Origin: Cycas panzhihuaensis
Lineage: Eukaryota; Cycadophyta
Assembly (NCBI GenBank): GCA_023213395.1
Contig: CM041465.1
Span: 210,373,741 to 210,437,740 of the forward strand
Direction of reading: 5' to 3'
Length of the DNA stretch: 64,000 nt
Made by a program: the position numbers and the translations under genes. Positions 54,101-64,000 of the stretch are shown here, piece after piece. The number at the start of each line of letters is the position of its first letter. Positions within the stretch are counted from its first letter, which is position 1. Under the pieces are notes generated by a model. It made no database searches. It was not told where the DNA came from and saw only the letters and a list, made by a program, of their open reading frames with translations.

Positions 54101-55060
54101 CCTAATTGTAGCTTTGTATGTGGATGATCTTATTTTGACTAGGTCTAATGTTGAGAGAATCATCATACTCAAAAAGCAACTATCAAAGGCTTTTGAAATG
54201 ACTAATCTTGGTCTACTGCACTTCTACCTAGGAATGGAAATCTGGCTGAAGAAAGATCATATCTTTGTATCTCAGTCAAAGTATGCTTACAATTTGTTAA
54301 AACACTTCCATATGGAGAATTGTAAACCAATTTCAACTCCAACGGAAGTCGATCTCAAATTGGTAAAAGAAAGTAATGATAAAATAGTAGTTGAAACTTT
54401 ATATAGGCAACTAGTGGAAAGTTTCATATATTTGACTAACACTAGACCTGATTTGAGTTATGTTGTTGATATTGTATCAAGATATATGAATGTTCCTTCC
54501 ATATCACATTGGAAAGCAGCAAAGCGCATTTTGAGATATGTTCGTGGAACTATTTGGTTTGGTCTACTATTTTAGAAATCTTTTGAATTTGTACTACATG
54601 GATTCACTGACTTAGACTGGGTAGGAGATGTTGACACAAGAAGATCTACATCATAATATTCATTTGCACTCAATTTTGGAATGATCTCATGGAGCAGTAA
54701 ATTACAAGCAATAGTTTCCTTATCATCTACTGAAGTTGAATACAAAGTTGCAGTAACCGCAACTTGTGAAGCTATTTGGCTTAAAGGACTTCTTAGCCAC
54801 TTCCAACTTGATCGGATGAACCTACTCAATTATTTTGCGACAATCAAGGTGCAATCCAATTGTCAAAGAATCCAATTTTCCATGCAAGGAGCAAACACAT
54901 GGAAATTCATCATCATTTCATTCGGGATCAAGTGAAGAAAGGTATAGTTGATCAAATTGCAGACTTACTCACCAAAGCATTGGGTCGTGAAAAAATTGAG
55001 CTATTAAGAACATTAATGTTTGTAAGAGAAAATGAACTTAACATTATGGGAGGGTGTTAG
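51173..55060 (+). pseudogene. Element E gag-pol polyprotein (broken)
   Basis: The ATG at 51173 starts Gag: ILPNSQKLDGKNYVIWKFKI, then KALKIINLSVTNELITHLQG, a UBN2-type copia Gag. The zinc knuckle CKYCNKKGHLEIQC (about 51901-51942) is canonical. Protease has WYVDSEASKH (near 52048), so DSG has become DSE. Integrase: HDRFGHLNYTSL and CEVCAFGKQH (HHCC), [45 protein letters not shown], then YVDD at 54117-54128. RNase H: SSTEVEYK and [16 protein letters not shown]. Stops at 51530, 52562 and 53312 and frame changes near 53950 and 54850 break it. The final codons MGGC and stop lie across the start of the 3' LTR. Confidence 0.94.
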
Positions 55061-55416
55061 AAATAATGTGCATTCCCATTTCATTTCATTTAAATTCATT
55101 TTAGGTTCATTAGAATAATTCCTCACATGGAATATTCTATATGAGAATATTCTAGAGAGAGAATATACTTGGTCAAAGTTCTAGAAGTCAAAGATACTCA
55201 AACGTTTATGAGGTAGTTTGAGCACACCAAAATTCATGGGAGCGTTAGAAGTTGTTGAACCACCTCCTATGTTTAGACTTAGTGTAAAGTTATAAATATA
55301 TAATTGTGCCATTCATTCTTTTTTAATGAGAATTGGAGAGTTAAGTCTTGTTGACGTATCATCACTTCTTGTTTCATTCTGCATGTGATTTATGTTGTAT
55401 ATCCCTCATTCTGACA
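55055..55416 (+). repeat. Element E 3' LTR (362 bp) and polypurine tract
   Basis: It runs TGTTAGAAATAATG to CATTCTGACA. The purine tract ATGGGAGGG (55046-55054) precedes it. TGT TAG at its start supplies the stop codon of pol. Confidence 0.95.
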
Positions 55417-56094
55417 CTTAAGCCTTGCAATATATGATTCCAATAGTAGATTGGGCTCCACTTCAAAGGTGATCAAGTTTTGTAGATTCTAAAACTACTC
55501 GGTGTAGACTTGCACCAAACCGCTCTGCTGTAATTGCAAAAGTTGAGAAAAATAGTCAATGTTCTAGGTGTCTTCTTATTGCTCTATTAGAGATGTATTT
55601 ACGAAATCCCAGTTGAAATGCATTGTTCCTTGGTAATCTTTATTCCACCAATGGAACCATTTAAGCACCTTCTCGTACAAGTGAAGGGATGCTACCAAGA
55701 TCTTGTCCTTTCTAGTTCTAGGATTCATTTAAAAACAGATATCCATTTGGATTATCTAGCTTAGAATGTCCTTTGATTTCTTCGGATCAAATTTCTCCAA
55801 AAGAAATTTAGAATTCTTGAGACCAAAGTTCGATATATTTCTATCTTTTCTCTCTATCTTCTCTTCCATTTTCCTTAGAGTTGTGGCAATTATTTTCTTC
55901 TTACTCTTCGCCTCCTTAGTCTTTCTCCATTTTAGGTTGATCTAGTAATCCTTTAGTGCACAAGGTGTTTTTTATGCCACTATGCTCTCTGTTATTTCCT
56001 CAAATGCCTTTGCCATGTCTTCCCATAATTGGTTGTGCCTTTTGAGCATCTAGTCATTTAAAATATCGAGTCTTTTGCTGACATCATTGGCCAT
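55417..56094 (-). pseudogene. Element K gag N-terminal part
   Basis: The ATG at 56094 (MANDVSKRLDILND) is followed by a Lys-rich stretch and LLEKFDPKKSKDILS (near 55780), the same Gag landmark as LSLEKFNPEVSKNI in F. Then come VLKWFHWWN (about 55665) and FVNTSLIEQ. It continues into copy 2 at 49722 when E is removed (VEPNLLLESYIARLK matches LLLKTYISRLK of L). Stops lie throughout. Confidence 0.85.
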
Positions 56095-56236
56095 TACTAA
56101 TTGGGTGTGCACCATCTAGCCTAACCTTAATGCCGTTCTTGAAAAAAAAATTTGACCCCTTACTATTAGTATTCTATTTTTTTTTGTTTTAAACTAACCT
56201 CGATAAAAGGGGAATTCACACCTCAAACACAAACAA
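56095..56236 (-). repeat. Element K leader remnant and first part of its 5' LTR
   Basis: Bases 56200-56236 (GGGGAATTCACACCTCAAAC and following) match the start of K's 3' LTR near 29545. The very tip and the priming site are not recognisable; the A- and T-rich stretch at 56130-56195 may replace them. G is inserted at 56236/56237. Confidence 0.65.
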
Positions 56237-56789
56237 TGTGAAAAAGGGCCTAATGGCCTTACAATTACAAGATCTAGAAGCTAGGTTCACTCTAGTTCTA
56301 GAAAGCAACAAATGCTAACAAGTATGATACTCTTAAGATGAAACATAAGCAAGACAAAGCATGAAAGAGAAGGAGCAAGAAAATGATACCAAATGTGAGG
56401 GGTTAGAATTGGTCCAACCTCCAAATGAATAACAGTTTGATTAGCAAACTGGTAGCATCACAATACAACTCCAACTCTCTATGAGAACAATGAGAAGGGG
56501 TCTCATTATATAGAGTGAAATGAGAGACCTAAGGCATTGGATGTTTGACAAATGTCAAACATCCAAGGTACATGCCTTGCATGTAGGACATGTGTCCTTT
56601 TGGGGCTCTCAAGTGAGAAAAAGTGCATGGGGGTCCATTTGACCCTCTAGTGACAACGTTGTGTCACTAGAAAGAATGTGGGTGTGCACTTTATCACTTA
56701 AGTGATAAGTCACCACTAAAGTACAAAAGTACAAATATTACATGAAAAGTAAAGTACATAATCTTAACATGTAAACATAAGGTTTAACA
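56237..56789 (-). repeat. Element G 3' LTR (553 bp) and polypurine tract
   Basis: It runs TGTGAAAAAGGGCC to GGTTTAACA in plus orientation, the reverse complement of TGTTAAACC to TTTTTCACA. The purine tract on the minus strand, GTAAGGGTGGG, is at 56790-56800. TATA-like CTATATAATG (minus strand) lies near 56505. Confidence 0.94.
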
Positions 56790-56800
56790 CCCACCCTTAC

Positions 56801-58787
56801 TGTTTACAATGTTAAGTCGGACGCCAAGACCATCTCTAAATTTTACAAACTTTTCTCTACCAAGAGGCTTGGTAAAGATATCTATTGTCTGCTCCTTTGT
56901 AGGTCTGTACTAGAGGTTGATCTCACCATTCTGCACATGCTCTCTGATGAAGTGATGATGAACCTCGATGTGTTTGGTCCGTGCATGAAAAACTGGATTC
57001 TTGGCTAACTTGAATACACGTTGATTGTCACAGTATATCCTGGTGGGGTGATGCTGCTCAAGTCCAAGTTCCCCAAGAATCCGTCATAGCCAGATAACTT
57101 CACAAGCTGCGTTGACTGCAGCTTTGTTCTCTGCTTCGGTGGAGGACAAGGTAACATTGGGTTGCTTCTTGCAACTCCACGAAACAACTGTTGAACCAAG
57201 GGAAAAACAGTATCCCGAGGCTGATCTCCTGCTATCCTGGCAACTTGCCCAATCAGAATCTGACAACCCTTCCAGAGTGAAGTTCTCATCATGTGCATAC
57301 TCAAGGCCATGCTGCAATGTGCCTTTGATGTATTTAAGTATGCGTTTAACTGCATTCCAATGTTTCTGATTGGGTTGAGACATGTATCGTGAACAAATCC
57401 CAACTGCAAATGAAATATCCGGTCGAGTGTTGGTGAGATAAATGAGGCTACCAATCAACTGCTGGTAAAGAGTGGGATCTGTCGGTGCAGCTTCCTCATT
57501 GAGAGTAAGCTTAGTGCCATTCTCCATTGGTGTAGGCACTAGTTTGCAGTCGTGCATCTTGAACTGCTACAAAATGTCCCAAGAATATTTCGCTTAGGAG
57601 ATGAAGACATAGCCTGGCTATTGCCATACCTCAAAGCCTAAGAAATAATGAAGAAGTCCAAGATCTGTCATCTTGAAACTTCTCTTCAAGTCATCCTGGA
57701 GAATGTGTATCATCTTAGTGTCATTGCCAGTGATCACTAAGTCATCTACATACAAGACAATAAAAATGGCATGGTTCTTTTCATGTTTGATGTATAGGTT
57801 AGGGTCTGAAGTGGATCGATGAAACCCATGTCTTAAGAAGTAATCATCGATCTTTGAGTACCATGCTCTTGGAGCTTGTTTTAAGCCATATACTGCCTTT
57901 TTTAGGCGACATACTAGATGCTCCTTGCCTTGTACCTTGTAACCGGGAGGTTGCTCCAAGTATACCTCCTCTTGAAGATCGCCATTAAGAAAGGCGCTCT
58001 TCATGTCCATCTGAAAGACTAGCCATTTGTATTGAGCTACTAAGGCCAAGATAAGTCTGATGGTGTTCATATTAGCTACTGGTGTAAAAGTCTCCTCGTA
58101 GTCTATGCCTTCCTTTTGTTTGAATCCTTTTGCCACAAGGCGGGCCTTCTGCCGCTTAAGTGAACCATCAGAATGGAATTTGGTCTTGTAGACCCATTTG
58201 CAACTGATTGCCTGCTTATGCTTAGGCAATTCAACCAAATCCCAAGTACCATTCTTTTCAATAGAATGGATTTCTTCATCCATGGCAGCCTTCTAATTTT
58301 CATTTTTAGAAGCCTCCTCAAAAGTGGAAGGCTCATCAACATATAGCACTTCATCCATAAGTGCAAAATTGGTCTGCTGCCTGTATTTTGATGGACGTTT
58401 TCCTTCAATAATGTGGTCGTCCTGTACTGTTTGAGTATACCATTTTGGTAACTTTTAAATTGAAATGACTTGAACCTCAAGATCTTCTAGTCTAAGTGGT
58501 TGATCAACAGAAGATGTGCTAGGATCAAGTGGAGCCAAATCAGATGATGTAGACGGTCTAGCAGGTGCAGATGATGTACATGGAGTAGAAGATTGAGAGG
58601 GAAGGAATGCCTCAACAATCTTCTTGCCTTTGTCAATGGGAGGTTGCATGGATGTTGTTTGCAACTCCTTATGATCGTCTTCAGTAAAGATTACATCTCT
58701 TGAGAGATGCATTTTTTTTCATTCTTGATAGTTATCTTGACCTATTAATCTAATGGTGCATGCATTAAGCATGTTAATTGCAGCCAT
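56801..58787 (-). pseudogene. Element G: start of gag fused to reverse transcriptase and RNase H
   Basis: The ATG at 58787 begins as in D (MAAINMLNACTIRLIGQDNY), but near 58715 the frame jumps to KKMHLSRDVIFTEDDHKEL, which in D lies just before RT (about 12160). From there one frame continues to the end with few stops: a Ser/Pro-rich linker, then RT (58283-57618) with WVYKTKFHSDGSLKRQKARL, LYVDDLVITG (YVDD at 57741-57752, intact) and MTDLGLLHYFLGFEVW, then RNase H (57557-56805) with SDSDWASCQDSRRSASGYCF, SSTEAENKAA and HARTKHIEVHHHFI. Stops remain near 57600, 58290 and 58455. Missing protease and integrase make it non-autonomous. Confidence 0.93.
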
Positions 58788-61124
58788 GTTTCAGTTGTAA
58801 AGCTTGAAGCAAGCAGATAACTTGGAAACTCAAAGCTTTCGTTGCTTAAGTTCCACCTTCTAACGAAACCAACAGTTCTGATCTTGCTAGAAGATCCAAC
58901 AACTGAATGGAATGATGAGGGGTGGAGGACTAGGCCATGGAGTTGGTCCAACCCTGATCTATAGAGGAGATTCAATAGTTGGCCAAGTTAAATCTAGAAC
59001 AAGGCAGGTAGGGTTGATCTGCATGGACGTACCATGCTTTCCCTGGGATTCACAGCCCCAATAACACCCTTTTCGAACCTCCTTTCCCTCAAGCAACCTT
59101 AATTGTCGTGCATTGACCGTATGGTCGATTGGTCCCCTAGGGAATGCACCAAGCTTAAGGTTATTTTAGAGGCAAGGTTTGAACCTTTTTCGGGCCTCTC
59201 CAACAAGATTTTTAAGTCACTTTTAGAAGGTTAAAGTGAACTTAAGATTTATTTTACTTGGATGATGTACTTATGAAAAGTGCTTAATTAAGCTTACAAT
59301 GAAAAGAGGCTTCAAAAAGAAGCAAGCTGGTACATCAAATGAACACTTAAAGTGTTTTTTACAATGGGCACTTAATGAAGTGAGAGTGCTTATGCTAATC
59401 CAAGTAAAGAAAGATGCTTGAGTACAATGAATTTTGCAAGAAAAGTACTTTGAAAAGATGCTAAGTACTCAAAGAAGTAAAGCAAAACCTTATGATGAAA
59501 GTACAAGTGGGTTCCTTTTAATGCTCAAAAGTGAAGAGAAGAAGACCACTTGCCAAATAAGGACACGAAGCACCAAGTGTTGGGACTTTAAAATAGTCCC
59601 AACGATAAAAAAATGAAGTGATTTTATTAAGTAAGAAGTATTCTTGAGCCCTTTTTGAGACTAAGGACACTAGGTCACCATGCAAGGTGCCTTAAAAGGA
59701 GTGTTGAAATAGTGATAAATATCATTTTTGACAAAGTATCAATACTTAAAATCACTTTCAACAAGACTTTTTAACACTTAAACATGGAATAAGTGTAAAA
59801 TAAAGCTTGAAGTGCTTAAAAATAAGGACTGAAATTCAAAAAAAAAAATTTGTAACTTTGAGCAATAAGGACACCGCGCAGGGAGCCTTAATAAGCACTA
59901 AAAATAGTGAAAATTTTCACTTAATGATGATAATGGTGATTAGAAATTACTTGTTTGAGTCATTTATCACATTTGCAATTTTTTTTTTATGTGTGTAGTG
60001 CACTCAAAAAGTAAGGAAAAACAAGGCTTATTAATGACAAAATGACTTTTAGATAATAAAAAGTAACAACCTTTAGAAATAAGAAATGAAAAAAGGAATA
60101 TTTAGAGAAATATTCTTAAAAGTATAACATAAGGTTCAAAAATCAAAATTTGAAATTAAAAAAAAGTCTTTCATGGCAGCATGACTTGGGCGGCTCCCGT
60201 GGACACGCAAATGATGAGAACAACGTGTAGAGACCTCTGTTTGTGCTGAAAATTCAAGAGGAGGGGTGCCCAAGTGGTATCCAACTCCCTCTAAAATCTC
60301 AAGGCGTTTCGTCAAGTGTGCAGAGAGCTGCAAGTAATTGAAGTTATGGTTGGTTACACATCCTTGAGAAAAGGAAAACTAGAGTCGTACGGCTGTCCGG
60401 GGTTTTAAACCCTCGTATTAATCACTAAAACTCTTCCCTTAAGTCTACTACAATGCATGCGTGGTCGATGTGGACAGCCAACTTGATATGAGAAAAAAGA
60501 GTGAAAAACAATAATTTTTTGTGCTTTTTGAGTGGGGTTTCAAGGCTGAAAATGCCTATAAATTGATCCACAACCTGCAAGGGGCCTCAAACTTCAAGTA
60601 AATTCAGTCTAAGAGCTTCAAATGGCTAGAGAATAGCTCAGCACCCAAATGTGAGAAAAAATTAGCTAAAAAATGCAGATTTTAGTAGAAAACTTACAAA
60701 AAACGCGAGTAAACTTGCCCAGATTTGAGGAACAACTGATACAAATTGATTGCAAAACAGTTATGAGCCTAAAAAATTGCTTACAAAGCTGATTTGTAGT
60801 CACAAAGTGATCTAATATCCCAGATTTGCCTCTTATCTCTGAAAAAATAAAATTTTCTTGAAGAAAAATTAAAGAAAAAACACTATTTTTGAAGAAAACA
60901 GTGTTGCACCCTTTGATAGAGATCTGAAAAAAAAAGTTTCAGATCTAAAAGTAGCCTTGCTCAAGCCTTCAACACTGCTCCAAGAAGCTTGAATGTGCAG
61001 AAAATGGGTCTTAGCAAACCTTGGATCGCCTTCGGAGGGTGAAGGTCGTCGCCAAGGGTTTGTAACCCTTCTTTGAATCTCCTTGAGCGTAAAAATCGTA
61101 AGCAGAGGGAACTAGTCTCCTCTA
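58788..61124 (-). other. Element G leader (about 2.3 kb), no gene
   Basis: The part next to gag (58788-59190) is the conserved block shared with C and D, including a hairpin near 59114-59135. The rest is AT-rich with many AAGTGATTTT-like words and a repeated phrase around AAGGACAC and GCAAGGTGCCTTAA (59660-59700, echoed near 59870). A small open stretch (58745-58975) parallels the one in D but is closed in C. Confidence 0.72.
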
Positions 61125-61136
61125 GCTCTGATACCA
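61125..61136 (-). other. Element G primer binding site
   Basis: The plus strand reads GCTCTGATACCA, a perfect initiator tRNA-Met site two bases from the LTR at 61139. Confidence 0.94.
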
Positions 61137-61138
61137 AA

Positions 61139-61689
61139 TGTGAAAAAGGGCCTAATGGCCTTACAATCCCAAGATCTAGAAGCTAGGATCACTCTAGTTC
61201 TAGAAAGCAACAAATGCTAACAAGTATGATACTCTTAAGATGAAACATAAGCAAGACAAAGCATGAAAGAGGAGAAGCAAGAAAATGATACCAAATGTGA
61301 GGGGTTAGAATTGGTCCAACCTCCAAATGAATAACAGTTTGATTAACAAACTGGCAACATAACAATACAACTCCAACTCTCTATGAGAACAATGAGGAGA
61401 GGTCTCATCATATAGAGTGAAATAAGAGACCTAAGGCATTAGATGTTTGACAAGTGTCAAACATCCAAGGTACATGCATTGCATGTAAGACGTGTCCTTT
61501 TGGGGCTCTCAAGTGAGCAAAAGTGCATGGGGGTCGATTTGACCCTTTAGTGACAACGCTATGTCACTAGAAAGAATGTGGGTGTGCACTTTATCACTTA
61601 AGTGATAAGTCACCTCTAAAGTACAAAAGTACAAATATTACATGAAAAATAAAGTACATAATCTTAACATGTAAACATAAGATTTAACA
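61139..61689 (-). repeat. Element G 5' LTR (551 bp)
   Basis: It is the same sequence as 56237-56789 with scattered substitutions, from TGTGAAAAAGGGCC to GATTTAACA. Confidence 0.95.
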
Positions 61690-61694
61690 GACAA

Positions 61695-62162
61695 TACCCA
61701 CACATGAGACTATCTTGTAGAGGTTTTGCATAGGAAATCAAGTAATAATATCTAATACTAAAGTGAAAAGTAAAATACCCATGGCTTTCTAGCCCAAATA
61801 GATTGAATATCAAGTGAAATAACACCAATAATATATATACAAAAGATACCAAAACTTACAGTAGATAAAGAAATATCCATAACTGCCTCTTTGAAGTGAG
61901 GTGTTGTCCTATAACAACTCCTAAAGGCTAAAAATACGATAGATCCTCAATTGAGTTGATGCCCTAAGCCTAGGCTAAAAAGCCCTATATATAGGTGAGC
62001 AAAACCAATCTAGTGAAGTTAGCCAAAAGATAAGAGTTAAGTTAGCCAGAATAATGGAATTAACTTGGTCAAATTGGCTTATTAAGTTAGCCAAAATGAA
62101 GAAGTAAAGTCAGCCAAGCTAGTTTTAGGAAGTCAACCAACACTGGGGTTTGGAATGCCACA
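61695..62162 (-). repeat. Element K 5' LTR, larger part
   Basis: It matches 29571-30034 in the same orientation (TACCCACACATGAGACTATCTT to GGAATGCCACA). A TATA-like CTATATATAGG lies near 61984. It joins 56236 once G and one target copy are removed. Confidence 0.93.
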
Positions 62163-62167
62163 ATGTT

Positions 62168-64000
62168 ATCTACTAGCTCCAACCCTCTTCTTCACTGGTA
62201 AGTTTGAAAACCAATACAAAAGTTGCAAAGATTACAAATGTTGCCAAGAAGTGCACTATCTTGCTTGTAAGACTAGCAGAGAACTCACCAAAAACCAAAA
62301 ATAGAAGCCCTACATCCTGAGATATAACAACTCTTGGATGAATATGCAAATGTATTTATTCAAACCTCCAATGGGTTTGTTGCTCATGGGGGAAATTCAA
62401 CACAACATAAGATCTATTGCCAAGACCCACTCTGCCAAATGGTCCACTTTATGAAACCTCTATTTTGGAGGTGGGGAACTCAAGAGGCAACTCACAAAAC
62501 TCATAGAAGGGGGCAAAATCTAACCGAGTTCCTCACTCTATGGATCACTGTTGATACTCGTGTCAAAGAAAGATGGCACTTAGAGACTCTATATTAATCA
62601 CAAATCTTTGAACTGCATAACAGTTAAAAATCATTATCCATTGCCCTGCATTGATGATCTATTGGATGAATTGCAAGGGGCCAAATATTTCACAAAAGTT
62701 GATTTGGCATCAAGTACAAATGTAGCATGTCGACACTTGGGAAGATTGCATTCAGCATCTGCTTAAGATTGTATGAATGGTTAGTAATGCCATTCGACCT
62801 CACCAATGTGGCAACCATCTTCATGCGGTTGATGAATGATGTGCTTCGCCCTTTTCTAGGCCAATTCATCATCGTCCTTCTTGATGACATCTTAATTTAT
62901 AGTTGAATGTGGCAAAAGCACCTTCAACATGTATGATAGGTGATGGACACTCTTCAAGCAAATCAATTAAAGACAAAGAAGAGTAAATGTTCATGTAGGT
63001 AGGAGTCAGTGACCTATTTAGGGTATGCCATTTAATTTAGAAGGAATTCATGTAGATCCTATGAAAGTGCAAGTCATCCACAATTGGAGAATATTGAATG
63101 ATTTAACTGACCTTCATAGTTTTCTGGGGTATATAAATTTCCACAGAAGATTTATACTCCGATATGCAGACATGGCACATGCACTCTATGCCCTCACTTA
63201 GGGCAAAACAACTTACAAACGGGGACCTACCACAAAAGGGTGCCTTTGAATGGTTGAAGAATGTCTTAAGCACGACTCCAATTCTTTGCATTCCCAAACA
63301 CACAAAAACCCTTCATGATCGAGATTGATGCTTCTCAAGTGGCTATGGGAGTTGTACTTATGCAAGGAGGACATCCCATTTCTTATCATTCTAAGACATT
63401 TTCAAAAGAAAAACTAAACTACAATGCTTATGACAAGGACTTCTATATCATTGTCCAAGCAATTCAATATCGGCATTGTTATCTCTTCAGTAAAGAGATT
63501 GTCATCCATACCAACCATCAACCTTTGAAGTCACTACAAATCATAATCGCATATAGGAACACTGCCACATGCAATGGGCTTCATATTTGCAACAATTCCA
63601 TTTAGTTATCAAATATAAAAAGGACAACACTAATACAATAGTAGATTTTCTCAGCAAGCCTCCACCTTATACAATGTTGAATCTACTTGACACTATGTGT
63701 GTCACATATTCAAAATGACAAAACCTTTATGCATTTGATCTGTACTTTGGTAACATCTACACCTCCATTCAGCATCTAAATTAGGTGAATTGGCAACCAT
63801 TCTTGGGTTATCATCTGTAGGATGGATTTCTATACCAACTTAGCTAGCTTTGTGTAACCAGGGGCTATAGGAAACAATTTTTAAAAGCAATACATGCTTC
63901 CAGTTATCAGGATCATTTTAGGGTTACAAAGCACCTACATTATTTCTATTAGATGTCAATGCAAAAGAATGTTGAATAGTACATTACACATTGCACCTTA
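62168..64000 (+). pseudogene. Element J pol: reverse transcriptase and RNase H, continuing past the window
   Basis: J resumes here after K. The first 400 bases hold broken remains of the region between protease and [24 protein letters not shown], then FTKVDLAS (62640-62710), a decayed stretch, [20 protein letters not shown] and [13 protein letters not shown] with LLDD at 62877-62888 intact. RNase H: MIEIDASQVAMGVVLMQGGH (63315), ISYHSKTFSKEKLNYNAYDK and VIHTNHQPLKSLQ. After 63605 the sequence is too decayed to place integrase firmly, though FLSKPP near 63640 suits the end of RNase H. Many stops and shifts. Confidence 0.86.

Larger units (their letters stand above)
49723..55416 (+). mobile_element. 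Element E: full-length Ty1/copia retrotransposon of a third family
   Basis: E is 5,694 bp with LTRs of 388 and 362 bp (TGTTAGAA to TTCTGACA), a priming site directly after the LTR, a 1-kb leader with a GC-rich part, one gag-pol frame and a purine tract. Flanks on both sides are K gag in minus orientation. I find no matching 5-bp duplication: CCCTT lies on the left, CTTAA on the right. Its Gag and LTRs differ from C, D and G. Confidence 0.92.
56237..61689 (-). mobile_element. Element G: Ty1/copia retrotransposon with a large internal deletion
   Basis: G is 5,453 bp, of the same family as C and D: LTRs of 553 and 551 bp, a tRNA-Met priming site, a leader of about 2.3 kb and a shortened coding part. 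Gag is cut after about 21 codons and fused to the region before RT, so most of Gag, protease and integrase are gone. What remains of RT and RNase H is well preserved. It sits in K's 5' LTR. Confidence 0.94.
56232..61694 (-). other. Target-site duplication of element G (AACAA / GACAA)
   Basis: AACAA at 56232-56236 and GACAA at 61690-61694. K's other LTR reads CACAGACAATACCC at this point, so GACAA is the original and the left copy has one change. Confidence 0.9.
29533..62162 (-). mobile_element. Element K: Ty3/gypsy chromovirus expanded to 32.6 kb by five insertions
   Basis: K reads right to left: 5' LTR (about 56197-56236 and 61695-62162), gag (55417-56094), gag/protease (47443-49722, duplicated), RT (37872-38725), RNase H and integrase (30047-32091) and 3' LTR (29533-30034). 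The insertions TRIM, L, N, E and G together account for about 25.9 kb, leaving about 6.7 kb for K. All pieces lie on the minus strand in the expected order, and reading resumes across each insertion. The perfect ATGTT duplication confirms the outer limits. Confidence 0.92.
29528..62167 (-). other. ATGTT target-site duplication bracketing element K
   Basis: ATGTT occurs at 29528-29532 and at 62163-62167, immediately outside the two LTRs of K, 32.6 kb apart. Both flanks belong to J: protease at the left, later pol at the right. Confidence 0.92.

Noticed and set aside
1-64000. Host protein-coding genes, rRNA, tRNA or organelle DNA
   Set aside because: Every recognisable coding segment belongs to an LTR element; tRNA-like sequence occurs only as 12-base priming sites. 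The one possible host-derived piece (46441-47173) has no family I can name.

Overview
This window is plant nuclear DNA made almost entirely of LTR retrotransposons inserted into one another. I find no host gene, rRNA, tRNA or CRISPR array. Ten priming sites match or nearly match the 3' end of plant initiator tRNA-Met, and both Ty1/copia and Ty3/gypsy elements (several with chromodomains) are present. Every polyprotein frame is broken by stops, frameshifts or deletions. Old, deeply nested elements suggest a large-genome vascular plant such as a gymnosperm or fern, or a large-genome angiosperm; the sequence alone does not settle which.

Layout, left to right. A (1-2245, +) is the 3' half of a copia element ending in a 198-bp LTR. 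B (2246 to about 4495, +) is a gypsy RNase H/integrase/chromodomain tail with its 3' LTR. C (about 4500-28538, -) is a copia element that has lost its 3' end and is split by three insertions: D (7405-14622, + copia, TSD GAGTG), H1 (16854-27326, - non-autonomous element, TSD ACAAA, itself holding solo LTR S1 at 19815-20294 and chromovirus F at 20356-25936) and solo LTR S2 (27489-28105, TSD ATAAA). C lies in the gag of J, a + gypsy element whose gag/protease is at 28539-29532 and whose reverse transcriptase and RNase H resume at 62168 and run off the right end.

Between the two parts of J sits K (29533-62162, -), a chromovirus of about 6.7 kb swollen to 32.6 kb and bounded by a perfect ATGTT duplication. 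K holds a 279-bp miniature LTR element, TRIM (31009-31287), chromovirus L (32092-37866), gypsy N (38726-47437, itself holding H2 at 41443-44294), copia E (49723-55416) and copia G (56237-61689, inside K's own 5' LTR). Nesting reaches four levels on both arms (J>C>H1>F or S1; J>K>N>H2).

The most unusual system is the H family. H1 and H2 have LTRs, a tRNA-Met priming site and a polypurine tract but no pol. Each carries one long frame with a gag-like N-terminal part, a Glu/Gln-rich middle and a Ser/Pro/Phe-rich C-terminal part, still recognisably alike at protein level up to a shared stop codon. H2's leader contains a reverse-transcriptase fragment resembling F, so F-like chromoviruses are plausible sources of enzymes in trans. 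Other notable items are the TRIM, a leader hairpin with paired base changes in the copia family of C, D and G, a possible captured exon in N's leader, an in-place gag-protease duplication in K, and clean internal deletions in G and C.
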